From NCBI GenBank assembly GCA_964648215.1, contig CAZYMF010000198.1:1-9096 (forward strand): a DNA stretch of 9,096 nucleotides, given 5' to 3'. The position numbers and the translations under genes are program-made. Positions 1-8,005 of this stretch are shown here, in pieces. A model generated the notes under the pieces. It did no database searches. It was given only the letters and a program-made list of their open reading frames with translations, and had not been told where the DNA came from. Origin of the DNA: CAZYMF01 sp964648215. Its GTDB lineage: Bacteria > Desulfobacterota > Binatia > HRBIN30 > JACQVA1. Numbering within the stretch: the stretch's first letter is position 1; each line of letters starts with the position of its first letter.

Positions 1-1276
1 TCTGCTGCATCTTCTCCACGCCGATGCCGTGCTCGCCGGTGACGCTGCCGCCGAGAGCGACGCAGGCTTCCAGGATCTCGCGGCCGGCGGCGAGGACGCG
101 GCGTACCTCGTCGTCGTCGCGTTCGTCGTAGAGCAGGATCGGGTGAATGTTGCCGTCGCCGGCGTGAAAGACGTTGGCGATGCGGAGATGATAGCGCTCG
201 GCGATGGCGCTGATCGCACGCAGGATGTCGGGCAGCTTGGTGCGCGGCACGACACCGTCCTGCGTGCAGTAGCTCGGCGCCAGGCGGCCGACGGCGCCGA
301 AGGCGCGCTTGCGGCTCTTCCACAGCGCCGCTCGCTCCGCCTCGTCCTTCGCCACGCTCACCTCGCGCGCGCGATTGGCGCGGCAGACCTCGGTGACCCG
401 CTGCGCCAGGCGATCGAGCCCCGCGGCCAACCCGTCGAGCTCGATGATCAGCACCGCGCCGGCGTCGGTGGGAAAGCCGAAGTGGTAGGCAGCCTCGACG
501 GCCTCGACGATGAGCCGGTCCATCATCTCCATCGCCGCCGGCACGATGCCCGCCGCGATGATGCCCGAGACGGTCTGTGTGGCGTCCTCGACCGACTCGA
601 AGATCGCCAGCAGCGTCTTCCACGACTCCGGCTGACGCGACAGGCGCAGCACCGCCTGGGTGACGATGCCGAACGTGCCCTCGCTGCCGACGGCGAGACC
701 GACCAGGTCGTAGCCGGGAACGTCTTCGACCGCACCACCGAGCGCAACCACCTCGCCGTCGGGGAGCACCATCTCCAGCCCGAGCACGTGGTTGGTGGTC
801 ACGCCGTACTTGAGCGTGTGCGGGCCGCCGGAGTTCTCGGCGACGTTCCCGCCGATAGTGCAGGCCATCTGGCTGGACGGGTCGGGGGCGTAGTAGAGGC
901 CGCGCTCCTTCACCGCGTTGGTCACCGCCAGGTTGACCACGCCGGCCTCGACGGTGGCGCGGCGGTTGGCGAAGTCGACGGCGACGATGCGCCGCATCCG
1001 GCTGGTGCACACCATCACCGGAGCCGCCAGGGGCAGACAGCCGCCGCTCAAGCCGGTGCCGGCGCCGCGCGGAACGAAGGCGACCTTCTCGCGCTGCAAC
1101 AGCGACACCACCTGGGCCACCTCGGCGGTGGAGCCCGGCAGCACCACCGCTTGCGGCGCGCTCTTTTCGAGCGTGTAGCCGTCGCACTCGTAGACGCGCA
1201 GCTCGTTGTCGCGCGCGACGACTGCGTCATCGCCGACGATCTCCCGCAATTCGTCGATCAGCTTGGCCGAGACCAT
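1..1276 (-). CDS. glcD: Glycolate oxidase subunit GlcD, FAD-linked (C-terminus cut by window edge)
   Basis: This is an FAD-dependent oxidase of the GlcD / D-lactate dehydrogenase class, which oxidises a 2-hydroxy acid (glycolate to glyoxylate in GlcDEF) and passes electrons to the respiratory chain. It was read by translating the minus strand: 425 codons are visible without a stop, against about 499 residues in E. coli GlcD, so roughly the last 50-70 residues lie beyond position 1. The FAD-binding (PCMH-type) domain has PRGAGTGLSGG at residues 69-79 and YYAPDPSSQMACTIGG from residue 128. The C-terminal FAD-oxidase domain has FHAGDGNIHP (370-379) and GEHGIG (414-419), whose histidines are conserved in the family. 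I chose the ATG at 1276; an in-frame GTG at 1288 is also possible, and neither has a clear Shine-Dalgarno sequence. glcE and glcF may follow downstream (left) but are not visible. The exact substrate (glycolate, D-lactate or another 2-hydroxy acid) cannot be fixed from sequence. Confidence 0.92.
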   Translation of the reverse strand, partial: MVSAKLIDELREIVGDDAVVARDNELRVYECDGYTLEKSAPQAVVLPGSTAEVAQVVSLLQREKVAFVPRGAGTGLSGGCLPLAAPVMVCTSRMRRIVAVDFANRRATVEAGVVNLAVTNAVKERGLYYAPDPSSQMACTIGGNVAENSGGPHTLKYGVTTNHVLGLEMVLPDGEVVALGGAVEDVPGYDLVGLAVGSEGTFGIVTQAVLRLSRQPESWKTLLAIFESVEDATQTVSGIIAAGIVPAAMEMMDRLIVEAVEAAYHFGFPTDAGAVLIIELDGLAAGLDRLAQRVTEVCRANRAREVSVAKDEAERAALWKSRKRAFGAVGRLAPSYCTQDGVVPRTKLPDILRAISAIAERYHLRIANVFHAGDGNIHPILLYDERDDDEVRRVLAAGREILEACVALGGSVTGEHGIGVEKMQQ

Positions 1277-1673
1277 GGGCAACGTCACGCTATCCAGGGG
1301 AGGAGAAAATCACAAGCAGGCCGGCTCGGATGAACTGCGGGGGGTTGTCGCGAATCGAGCAGCAAAACCGGCGGATGCCCTCGCTGACGCGTTCCATGAA
1401 GTCGGCCGCAGTTCTTCTCCAACGTTGTGGCCATCGTCTTCGCAGACGCGCCCGCTGCCTGAGCGCAAGGTGCGGGACGGAAGAGGCCGCGATGAAGCGC
1501 AGCCCTCCAAGTTTTCCCGCAAAGCCTGCCGAACGCGAAGGGCTTCCCAGTCGTGCGGCGGCAACGCCGTCGTGATTCCCGTCGGGCCGAAAGCGGCCGC
1601 AATTTACCGAGACCGCGCGCGTCCGCATAGCTCGGCCCATCTCTTGCCTGCGCCAACGACGAGGGGGTAGACG
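1277..1673. other. Divergent intergenic region, no recognisable gene
   Basis: This 397-bp spacer lies between the starts of glcD (minus) and the repeat protein (plus), so it should hold both promoters. Several open frames of 80-150 codons overlap here on both strands. None shows a recognisable family, a good ribosome binding site or a clear advantage over the others, as expected for GC-rich DNA. I see no convincing -35/-10 pair and no strong terminator. A NotI-like GCGGCCGC palindrome lies near 1593. Confidence 0.55.
1661..1667 (+). promoter_or_regulatory. Ribosome binding site of the repeat protein
   Basis: The purine-rich GAGGGGG lies 6 bases before the GTG at 1674. An in-frame TAG at 1668-1670 sits just upstream of that GTG, so translation cannot begin earlier in this frame. 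Together these two facts support the GTG start. Confidence 0.55.
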
Positions 1674-4600
1674 GTGACCGGAGCGTTGTTGCTCTCCCTT
1701 CTCCTAGCCAGCTTTGTCGGGACAGCGGCCGGGGCCGATCTCGATGCCACGTGGAACGGCGGCTCGGGATCCTGGAGCAATGCCGCGAAATGGAGTGGCG
1801 GCGTGGTCCCGAACAATGGCGGCGGCAACAGCTTCACTGTCTTCATCGACGGCGGCAAGGCGGTTGCGTCGGCGGTGACCCTCGACGCGAGCGCCACCGT
1901 CACCAACCTGACGATCGACAGCGGCGACGAGTTCGACCACATCGCCGGCCGCGCGCTGGCCATCGCCGGAGGCGCCGTCGTGAACAACGGCACTTGGGCG
2001 GTCAGCACCGGTGGTCAGTACACCGACCTGGTCTTCTATGACGGGGTCACGCTGTCCGGCTCGGGCAGCATCGTGATGAACAACGGCCTCTTCTTGGCCA
2101 ATCGAATTCTCACCAACAATACGATCCTCACCCAGGCGGCAGGGCACACCATTCGCGGCGCGGGGCAGCTGCTCGCCAACACCGGCGGCATGGTCAATCT
2201 CGGCAGGATCATCGTCGACCAGCCGCTCGGGTTGCAGGTCGATCCCAACGGGATCGGCTTCACCAACGCCGGCCTCATGCAAGCGAATGGCGGTCCGCTG
2301 GTGTTGTTGCCGGGCGTTTTCGCGAACACGCAGGGCACGATCGAGGCCCTCGACGATTCCGAGGTGCAGATTCAGGGTGGGGTCACCGTGGTCGGCGGCG
2401 CGGTGCGCAGCCAGGGCAGCGGCGCCGTGGTGCCGCAGGGCGGTACGCTCGCCGGCGCCACCACCAGCGGCACGGTGCGGCAGGACAACGGTCGGGCTGC
2501 GGTGATCACGGGCGGCTTGATCAACAACGCGACCTGGGAGCTCAACACGACGGGGTCGACGACGGACATGTGGTTCACCGGGGGCAACACCCTCTCCGGC
2601 ACCGGCAGCATCGTGATGAACAACGGGACGTTCTTGAACAATCGCATCCTGACCGACAACACGGTGCTGACCCAGGCAGCCGGGCACGTCATGCGCGGAT
2701 CCGGCCAACTCCTCGTCAACAGCGGCGGCATGGTCAATCAGGCCACCATCGTCGCCGACCAAGCCGACGGCATCTACATCGATCCCAATAGTCTCGGCTT
2801 CGTCAACGCCGGGCTGATGCAAGCGCACGGTGCTCCTTTGATCCTGCGGGCCGGCACCTTCACCAACACGCAGGGCACAATCGAGGCTCTCGACGATTCC
2901 GAGGTGCGGATTCAAAGCGGCGCCACCGTGGTCGGCGGCACGGTGAGAAGTCAGGGGACGGGAACCGTGCTGCCGCAGGGCGGGACGCTGACGAATGTGA
3001 CGACTAGCGGCACGGTGCAACAGAACAACGACCAGGACGTCGTCATCACCGGTGGCCTGACCAACAACGGCACCTGGAAGCTGAATACAAGCGGGGCGCC
3101 GACCGACATGTGGTTCCTCGGTGGCATCGCACTGTCCGGCGGCGGTAGCATCGTGATGAACAACGGCACGTTCCAAAACAACCGCATTCTGACCGACAAC
3201 ACGATCCTGACCCAGGCGGCGGGGCACACCATTCGCGGTTCCGGCCGGCTGCTCGAAAACAGCGGCGGGATGGTCAACCACGGCACCATCGTCGTCGATC
3301 AGCCCAACGGCCTGGTGGTCGATCCCAACGGCATCGGCTTCGCCAACGACGGCCTGATGCAAGCCGACGGAGGCCCCCTCACCCTGACGGTCGGCACCTT
3401 CGCCAACACGCAGGGCACCATCGAGGCCCTCGACGGCTCGGAGGTGCGAATCCAGAGCCAGGCGACGGTCATCGGCGGCGTGGTGCGCAGCCAGGGCAGC
3501 GGCGCGGTGGTGCCGCAAGGCGGGGCGTTCACCGACGTCACCACCAGCGGCAACGTGCGGCAGGACAACGGGCAGGCGGCGGTCATCTACGGAACATTGA
3601 CCAACAACGCGACCTGGACGGTGAACACCAGCGGCACTCTCACGGACGTCGACTTTCTCGACGGTGCCGTCTTGTCCGGAAGCGGCAGCATCGTGATGAA
3701 CAATGCCTTGTACCTGGCGAATCGAATCCTGACGAACAATACTCTGCTGACGCAGGAGGTGGATCACACCATTCGCGGCTCCGGCCGCCTGCTCGAAAAC
3801 AGCGGTGGCATGGTCAACCACGGCACCATCGTAGTGGATCAGCCGAACGGATTGGTCGTTGACCCGAACGACATCGGCTTCGCCAACGACGGTGTCATGC
3901 GAGCCGACGGCGGCCCCCTCACCCTGACGAGCGGCACCTTCACCAATGCGGAGGGCACCATCGAGGCCCGCGACGACTCCGAAGTCCGGCTCGGCGCCGG
4001 GGCCACGGTGGCCGGCGGCGTCGTGCGCAGCGTGGGCATCGGCGTGGTGGTGCCGCAGGGCGGCACGTTGACCAACGTGACGACCAGCGGCAGCATTCGG
4101 CAGGACAACGCGCAGGTCGCGGTCGTCACCGGTACCCTGACCAACAATGCGACCTGGGCGGTGAACACGAGCGGCGCCCTCACGGACATCCACTTCCTCG
4201 GTGGCGCCACCCTCTCCGGGACGGGCAGCATCGTGATGAACAACGCGCCGCTGTTCGCCAATCGCATCCTGACGGACAATACGGTGCTGACCCAGGCGGC
4301 GGGTCACACCATTCGCGGCGCCGGCCAGCTGCTCGCCAACGCCGGCGGCATGGTCAACCAGGGCGCCATCATCGTCGATCAGCCCAACGGATTGATCATC
4401 GATGCCAACGCCCTGGGCTTCGCCAACGCGGGACTGCTGCAAACGACCTTGGGCGGCCTCACTCTGAGCGACGGGCCGTTCATCACGTCGGGCACTGTGA
4501 TCATCGGCGCCGGGACGACCGTGGCGCGGACCGGCCAGTACACCCAGACCGGGGGCACCACTACTCTGGCCGGCGGCACGTTGAGCGCCAGCGGCCTGGC

Positions 4601-5633
4601 CGACATCCAGGGCGGCAGCCTCACCGGCTCGGGTACGATTGCGGCGAATGCGAGCAACGCCGGCACCGTCAGCCCGGGCGCCTCCGCCGGCAAGCTGAAC
4701 GTCAACGGCGGCTACACGCAGACTGAGGACGGCAGCTTACACATCGAGATCGGTGGTCCGGCCGCCGGCAGCGATTTCGATCAGCTCGGCGTCAGCGGCA
4801 CGGCCATTCTCGATGGCACCCTCAACATCGAATTGGTCGATGAGTACCGCCCGGTCCTCGACTCGACCTTCGAGATCCTCACTTTCGGCGATCGCGAGGG
4901 GGATTTCACGACCACGAACGGCCTGATGCAAGCCAATGGTACGGTCTTCTCCAAGAGCTACACCTCCCATGGTCTGACCCTCACCGTGATCCAGGAGGCG
5001 CCGACCCCGACGCCGACGTTCACACCGACGCACACGCCGACCGCGACGCCCACGTTCACCCCCACCGCCACCCCGACGCACACCCCGACCCCGACCGCGA
5101 CACCCACCAGAACGCCGACGAGCACGCCGACGCGGACACCGACGCGGACGCCCACTCACACTCCGACGGCGACGCCAACCCGCACGTTCACCCCGACATC
5201 CACGCTCACGAGCACACCCACGCAGACGCCAACGGCCACTCCCACCGCGACGCCAACCGCCACGCCCACACACACGGCGACACCGACGGATGCCGCCACG
5301 CCGACGGCGACGCCGACGGATACGAGCACGCCCACGATCACGCCAACGACCACGGACACACCGACGCCGACGCAGACGGCGACGCGCACGGACACGCCGA
5401 CCGCGACACCCACGCCCACGGCGACCCCGACGCCGATTCCGTGCGTCGGCGACTGCAGCAGCGACAGCATCGTCACCGTCGATGAGCTGGTCCTCGGCGT
5501 GAACATTGCGCTCGGCAGCGCGGATCTGGGCGAATGCCCGGCCTTCGACTGCAACGCCAACGCCCGGGTCACCGTGGACTGCCTGGTCACCGCCGTCGAC
5601 GCGGTGCTCAACGGCTGCAACGCCGCGCCTTGA
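1674..5633 (+). CDS. Secreted repeat protein with Thr-Pro linker and C-terminal dockerin-like domain
   Basis: This 1319-residue predicted exported protein has no known function that I recognise. Domain order: (a) residues 1-20, a hydrophobic signal-like segment (GALLLSLLLASFVGTAAGA) without the usual N-terminal Lys/Arg; (b) about 22-90, a WNGGSGSWSNAAKWSGG segment typical of surface proteins with autotransporter-like beta-strand repeats; (c) about 100-940, a 180-residue repeat with landmarks NNxTW, SGSIVMNN, NRILT-NT, GGMVN, VDQP and GTIEA; (d) about 945-1109, a Gly/Thr-rich beta domain with GGSLTGSGTI at 980, GTVSPGASAG and a DQLGVSG stretch, common at the end of such passenger-like proteins; (e) 1110-1256, a Thr/Pro linker; (f) 1257-1315, a double EF-hand-like domain containing all six cysteines of the protein. 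The repeats look like a beta-helix or beta-solenoid, so a surface, adhesive or matrix role is likely but inferred. No autotransporter barrel, LPXTG or PEP-CTERM anchor follows. The gene stands alone, divergent from glcD and convergent with the receptor gene. The GTG start at 1674 is forced by the upstream stop at 1668-1670. Confidence 0.85.
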   Translation: MTGALLLSLLLASFVGTAAGADLDATWNGGSGSWSNAAKWSGGVVPNNGGGNSFTVFIDGGKAVASAVTLDASATVTNLTIDSGDEFDHIAGRALAIAGGAVVNNGTWAVSTGGQYTDLVFYDGVTLSGSGSIVMNNGLFLANRILTNNTILTQAAGHTIRGAGQLLANTGGMVNLGRIIVDQPLGLQVDPNGIGFTNAGLMQANGGPLVLLPGVFANTQGTIEALDDSEVQIQGGVTVVGGAVRSQGSGAVVPQGGTLAGATTSGTVRQDNGRAAVITGGLINNATWELNTTGSTTDMWFTGGNTLSGTGSIVMNNGTFLNNRILTDNTVLTQAAGHVMRGSGQLLVNSGGMVNQATIVADQADGIYIDPNSLGFVNAGLMQAHGAPLILRAGTFTNTQGTIEALDDSEVRIQSGATVVGGTVRSQGTGTVLPQGGTLTNVTTSGTVQQNNDQDVVITGGLTNNGTWKLNTSGAPTDMWFLGGIALSGGGSIVMNNGTFQNNRILTDNTILTQAAGHTIRGSGRLLENSGGMVNHGTIVVDQPNGLVVDPNGIGFANDGLMQADGGPLTLTVGTFANTQGTIEALDGSEVRIQSQATVIGGVVRSQGSGAVVPQGGAFTDVTTSGNVRQDNGQAAVIYGTLTNNATWTVNTSGTLTDVDFLDGAVLSGSGSIVMNNALYLANRILTNNTLLTQEVDHTIRGSGRLLENSGGMVNHGTIVVDQPNGLVVDPNDIGFANDGVMRADGGPLTLTSGTFTNAEGTIEARDDSEVRLGAGATVAGGVVRSVGIGVVVPQGGTLTNVTTSGSIRQDNAQVAVVTGTLTNNATWAVNTSGALTDIHFLGGATLSGTGSIVMNNAPLFANRILTDNTVLTQAAGHTIRGAGQLLANAGGMVNQGAIIVDQPNGLIIDANALGFANAGLLQTTLGGLTLSDGPFITSGTVIIGAGTTVARTGQYTQTGGTTTLAGGTLSASGLADIQGGSLTGSGTIAANASNAGTVSPGASAGKLNVNGGYTQTEDGSLHIEIGGPAAGSDFDQLGVSGTAILDGTLNIELVDEYRPVLDSTFEILTFGDREGDFTTTNGLMQANGTVFSKSYTSHGLTLTVIQEAPTPTPTFTPTHTPTATPTFTPTATPTHTPTPTATPTRTPTSTPTRTPTRTPTHTPTATPTRTFTPTSTLTSTPTQTPTATPTATPTATPTHTATPTDAATPTATPTDTSTPTITPTTTDTPTPTQTATRTDTPTATPTPTATPTPIPCVGDCSSDSIVTVDELVLGVNIALGSADLGECPAFDCNANARVTVDCLVTAVDAVLNGCNAAP
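1981..4500 (+). repeat. Tandem 540-bp in-frame repeat array (4.7 units)
   Basis: Direct comparison shows a period of exactly 540 bp (180 codons) with no insertion or deletion. The block encoding SGSIVMNN recurs at 2063, 2603, 3143, 3683 and 4223. Taking the NNxTW motif as phase, the units are 1981-2520, 2521-3060, 3061-3600, 3601-4140 and a partial 4141-4500; weaker similarity starts near 1945. Similarity fades after about 4500. The units are diverged rather than identical, but patches are close: 3241-3300 and 3781-3840 match at 55 of 60 positions. The array arose by whole-unit duplication inside the gene. Confidence 0.95.
5001..5441 (+). repeat. Thr-Pro hexanucleotide-like repeat tract (linker)
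   Basis: About 440 bp are built from a CCN-ACN codon pair (Pro-Thr), interrupted by Ala, His, Arg, Ser, Phe and Asp codons. It encodes residues 1110-1256 of the repeat protein. Such Thr/Pro stretches form extended linkers between extracellular domains. The six-base low-complexity DNA is prone to length change by slippage; any change of a multiple of 3 would keep the frame. Confidence 0.9.
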
Positions 5634-5733
5634 AGGCCGAGGGTCGGACGAGGCTCTCGGCTACGACACCCATTTGCCCGAAAGTGCATGAACTGCGGCT
5701 TCCGTTTGCATCCCACCCCCGAGCGTCTGAATT

Positions 5734-5760
5734 AGGGCAGTGCGTGCGCCCTCCTCTTTT
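5734..5760 (+). terminator. Probable intrinsic terminator after the repeat protein
   Basis: AGGGC (5734-5738) can pair with GCCCT (5748-5752) around a 9-base loop, followed by CCTCTTTT ending at 5760. The stem is short, so termination would be weak. GTGCGT (5740-5745) can also pair with ACGCAC (5762-5767), giving a mutually exclusive hairpin. The site lies about 100 bp past the plus-strand stop and just before the end of the convergent receptor gene, where a terminator is expected. Confidence 0.45.
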
Positions 5761-5801
5761 GACGCACGGAGGAACCGCGTTCCTTGCGGGTTGCGCGGGC
5801 C

Positions 5802-7904
5802 CTAGAACCGATAGCTCGCTTGCGCGTACACAAACCGGCCTGCACCGGGAATCCGTTCGCCGACCTCCACGTCGCTGCTCAGCACGCGATTGATGCCGCC
5901 GAGGTGATCGGCGTACCTCTTGTCGAGCATGTTCTCGATGCCGACCTGCACCCCGATGCGACTGGGGAAGGTGTACCCGGTGCGCAGATTCAACAGCGCG
6001 TAGCCCGGCGTGCGCGGCTCGTCGTTGTAGCGGGCCACCTTGTCCTGCTTGCGCACCATCCTGAGCTCGATGTTGCTCTCCCAACCGCCCAGGTGATGGT
6101 CCAAGTTGATGGCGCCGTGCAAGGGAGCGATTCGGTAGAGGTTGTCACCGTTGTCGCGGTCGATGCCGCGCACGTAGCTGATGACACCGCGCAACGCGAA
6201 GTGTTCGTTGAAAGCGTAGCGTGCCTTGCCGTCCACGCCGTAGAGGTCGGCGCGGCCGACGTTCTGGTACTGGAGCACCGGCTGCCCCTTCGAATCGAGC
6301 CGGGCAATGGGCGTGCCCTGAATGTAGCCGGTGACGAAGTTGTAGAACGGCGTGACCATCACCTCCCAAGCCGGGGCATACCAGTCGGCCGTGGCCGCAA
6401 TTTGGTGTGAAGTCTCGGAGCCGAGGTCGAGGTTGCCGAGGTAGGTACGCCCGTCGGCCTGGCCGGCGCTGGCGCTCAACGGCGTCCAGAGATACCGCTC
6501 CAGCAGGCTGGGCGCGCGGTTCTTTCTGGCCAAGGCGAGCTCGTAGGCGCTGAACGTGTTCGGCGCGAACCGCACGGCGGCGGTCACATCGAAGTTCACG
6601 TCGACGAGATCGTGCGGCCGGGCATTGAACTCGGCTGCGTCGGCTGCACTCGGCGGGTAGAAGTTCGACACGTTCGCGGCGTCGCTCCTCACTGTGTCGT
6701 TACGCAGGCCCAGCAGCGTGGTCCACTGCGTACTCCAGTCCGCCTGCCACTCGACGTAGGTGCCCGCGCGGACGCGGCTGGCGTCGTTCAGCGTATCCTG
6801 CTGCGCGCCGGTCGCGACATTCTGCTGGTAAGCGTCGAAATCGTTCAGGTGAAACTCGGTTCCGACGCGCAAGGTGTGGATGCCATGGGGCAGCGAGACG
6901 CCGAGATTCAACCCCGTATCGTCGCTGTTCGACGGCGAGAACATTCGCATCCCGCCGGTGGCGACCGGATGCAGCGAGTAGTTGTCCATCCTGTGATCAG
7001 TGGCGTGATAGTAGAAACGGGCGTCCACGGAGCCGAACGAGTAATGTCCCGATTGCGTGAGGCCGATGCCGTAGCCGTCGTCCTTGATCATGTCCATCGG
7101 CAGCGCGGGCGTGCCGGTGTCGCGCGTGCGGAGCAGACTGGCGTCGATGGACCACAATCCGACGTCCGTTTGCAGGCCAACGACCAAGCCGTGCTGCTGT
7201 GTATGGTAACCGGTGTCGCGTACCCGCCCGCCGGGAAAACGCAGGTCGCCGGCGGTCTGCCAGGAGCCCTGATACGCGGCGCTCCACGTCCGGTTCGCCA
7301 AGCCACCTCCTCCGCTAAAGCCATAGCCGTCGTTGCTGGAGCGATAGACCGTGCCGATTTCGCCGAACGCGAGCGGATGGTCATTCGTCGAGAAGCGCGT
7401 CGGCGGCGACTGCAACAGCACCGTCCCGCCGATGCTGTCGCCACCCAGGCTCACGGGCGTGATACCCGCCATGACGGTGAGCGAGTCGGCGCCGGACGGC
7501 GCTGCGTAATGCAGCGGCGGATCCATGTGGTTCGGGCAGGCCGGCGTGATCGTCATGCCGTCCACCAACACCTTCACGCGATCGCCCGAAAGACCGCGCA
7601 GTTGCACGATACCGGTCTGTGGGCCATTGCGCACCACGGCCGCGCCGGGGACCTCCCTCAAGAGCGCAGCGCTGTCCGCGGCGCGGCTCCGGGCTTGCGG
7701 AGAAGTATCCGCGGCCTCCGTGTCGAGAGGCGCACCCTCGGGAAACATGCGGGTCGCAGTGACCACCGTCTCCGGAAGTTGCTGCGTCGCAGCGATCGTC
7801 GGCGTGGGCAAGGGGGGAGACGGGCTATCCTCTTGAGCAAACGCAGTCAGGGAAAGTGTAAGGCCCACCCACAGCAGCAGGCTGAACTGAATGACGAAGG
7901 CCAT
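5802..7904 (-). CDS. TonB-dependent outer-membrane receptor, OprC/NosA-like (putative copper receptor)
   Basis: This 700-residue gated outer-membrane channel imports its ligand using TonB-ExbBD energy. It has a signal peptide at residues 1-23 (cleavage after AFA, before QED), a Pro-rich spacer, a TonB box-like ETVVTA (45-50), a plug to about residue 170 with VQLRG (100-104) and VKVLVDG (110-116), then a beta barrel. NMLDKRY (658-664) is the usual C-terminal TonB-receptor motif, and the final residue is Phe, as expected for barrel insertion. Copper assignment: CPNHM (C123, M127) and HRM (H304, M306) match the CxxxM and HxM copper ligands known in Pseudomonas OprC. C123 is the only cysteine in the mature protein, and ALPMD (267-271) fits the family as I recall it. 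The open frame extends to an ATG at 8144, but only the ATG at 7904 places the signal peptide at the N-terminus; its ribosome binding site is weak. Substrate could still differ, since related receptors carry other ligands. Confidence 0.92.
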   Translation of the reverse strand: MAFVIQFSLLLWVGLTLSLTAFAQEDSPSPPLPTPTIAATQQLPETVVTATRMFPEGAPLDTEAADTSPQARSRAADSAALLREVPGAAVVRNGPQTGIVQLRGLSGDRVKVLVDGMTITPACPNHMDPPLHYAAPSGADSLTVMAGITPVSLGGDSIGGTVLLQSPPTRFSTNDHPLAFGEIGTVYRSSNDGYGFSGGGGLANRTWSAAYQGSWQTAGDLRFPGGRVRDTGYHTQQHGLVVGLQTDVGLWSIDASLLRTRDTGTPALPMDMIKDDGYGIGLTQSGHYSFGSVDARFYYHATDHRMDNYSLHPVATGGMRMFSPSNSDDTGLNLGVSLPHGIHTLRVGTEFHLNDFDAYQQNVATGAQQDTLNDASRVRAGTYVEWQADWSTQWTTLLGLRNDTVRSDAANVSNFYPPSAADAAEFNARPHDLVDVNFDVTAAVRFAPNTFSAYELALARKNRAPSLLERYLWTPLSASAGQADGRTYLGNLDLGSETSHQIAATADWYAPAWEVMVTPFYNFVTGYIQGTPIARLDSKGQPVLQYQNVGRADLYGVDGKARYAFNEHFALRGVISYVRGIDRDNGDNLYRIAPLHGAINLDHHLGGWESNIELRMVRKQDKVARYNDEPRTPGYALLNLRTGYTFPSRIGVQVGIENMLDKRYADHLGGINRVLSSDVEVGERIPGAGRFVYAQASYRF

Positions 7905-7984
7905 GGCACACTCAACCAACGGATGCGGCGTCGCGTCCACACTGCCGGGATGACGACCGCCAGAAGGGCGACGAGGGAAAACCC

Positions 7985-8005
7985 CTACCGACTCATTGAC
8001 GGTAG
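7985..8005 (-). promoter_or_regulatory. Hairpin in the receptor-gene leader, possible attenuator
   Basis: CTACCG (7985-7990) and CGGTAG (8000-8005) form a perfect 6-bp stem with a 9-base loop. Read on the minus strand, the hairpin is followed by GGGGTTTT, vaguely like a weak intrinsic terminator 70-80 bases before the receptor start. The function is speculative. Confidence 0.25.

Noticed and set aside
29..1333. 434-codon open frame on the plus strand
   Set aside because: It is antisense to glcD. The minus strand gives clear GlcD motifs (PRGAGTGLSGG, FHAGDGNIHP, GEHGIG); the plus frame gives none and has an Ala/Gly/Asp/Arg-rich composition typical of GC-rich shadows.
1704..4442. 912-codon open frame on the minus strand across the repeat array
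   Set aside because: It is antisense to the repeat protein. Because the repeat period is a multiple of three, a stop-free antisense frame in one unit is copied to all units, which explains its length. The product is His/Asp/Arg/Gly-rich with no recognisable domain.
1674..5633. Classic autotransporter (type Va) assignment for the repeat protein
   Set aside because: The passenger-like repeats fit, but the C-terminus is a Thr-Pro linker plus dockerin-like domain, with no beta-barrel translocator ending in Phe or Trp.
5156..5716. Minus-strand frame rich in Val-Gly repeats
   Set aside because: It is the reverse reading of the Thr-Pro tract (CCN-ACN read backwards gives GT-rich Val/Gly codons), not a separate protein.
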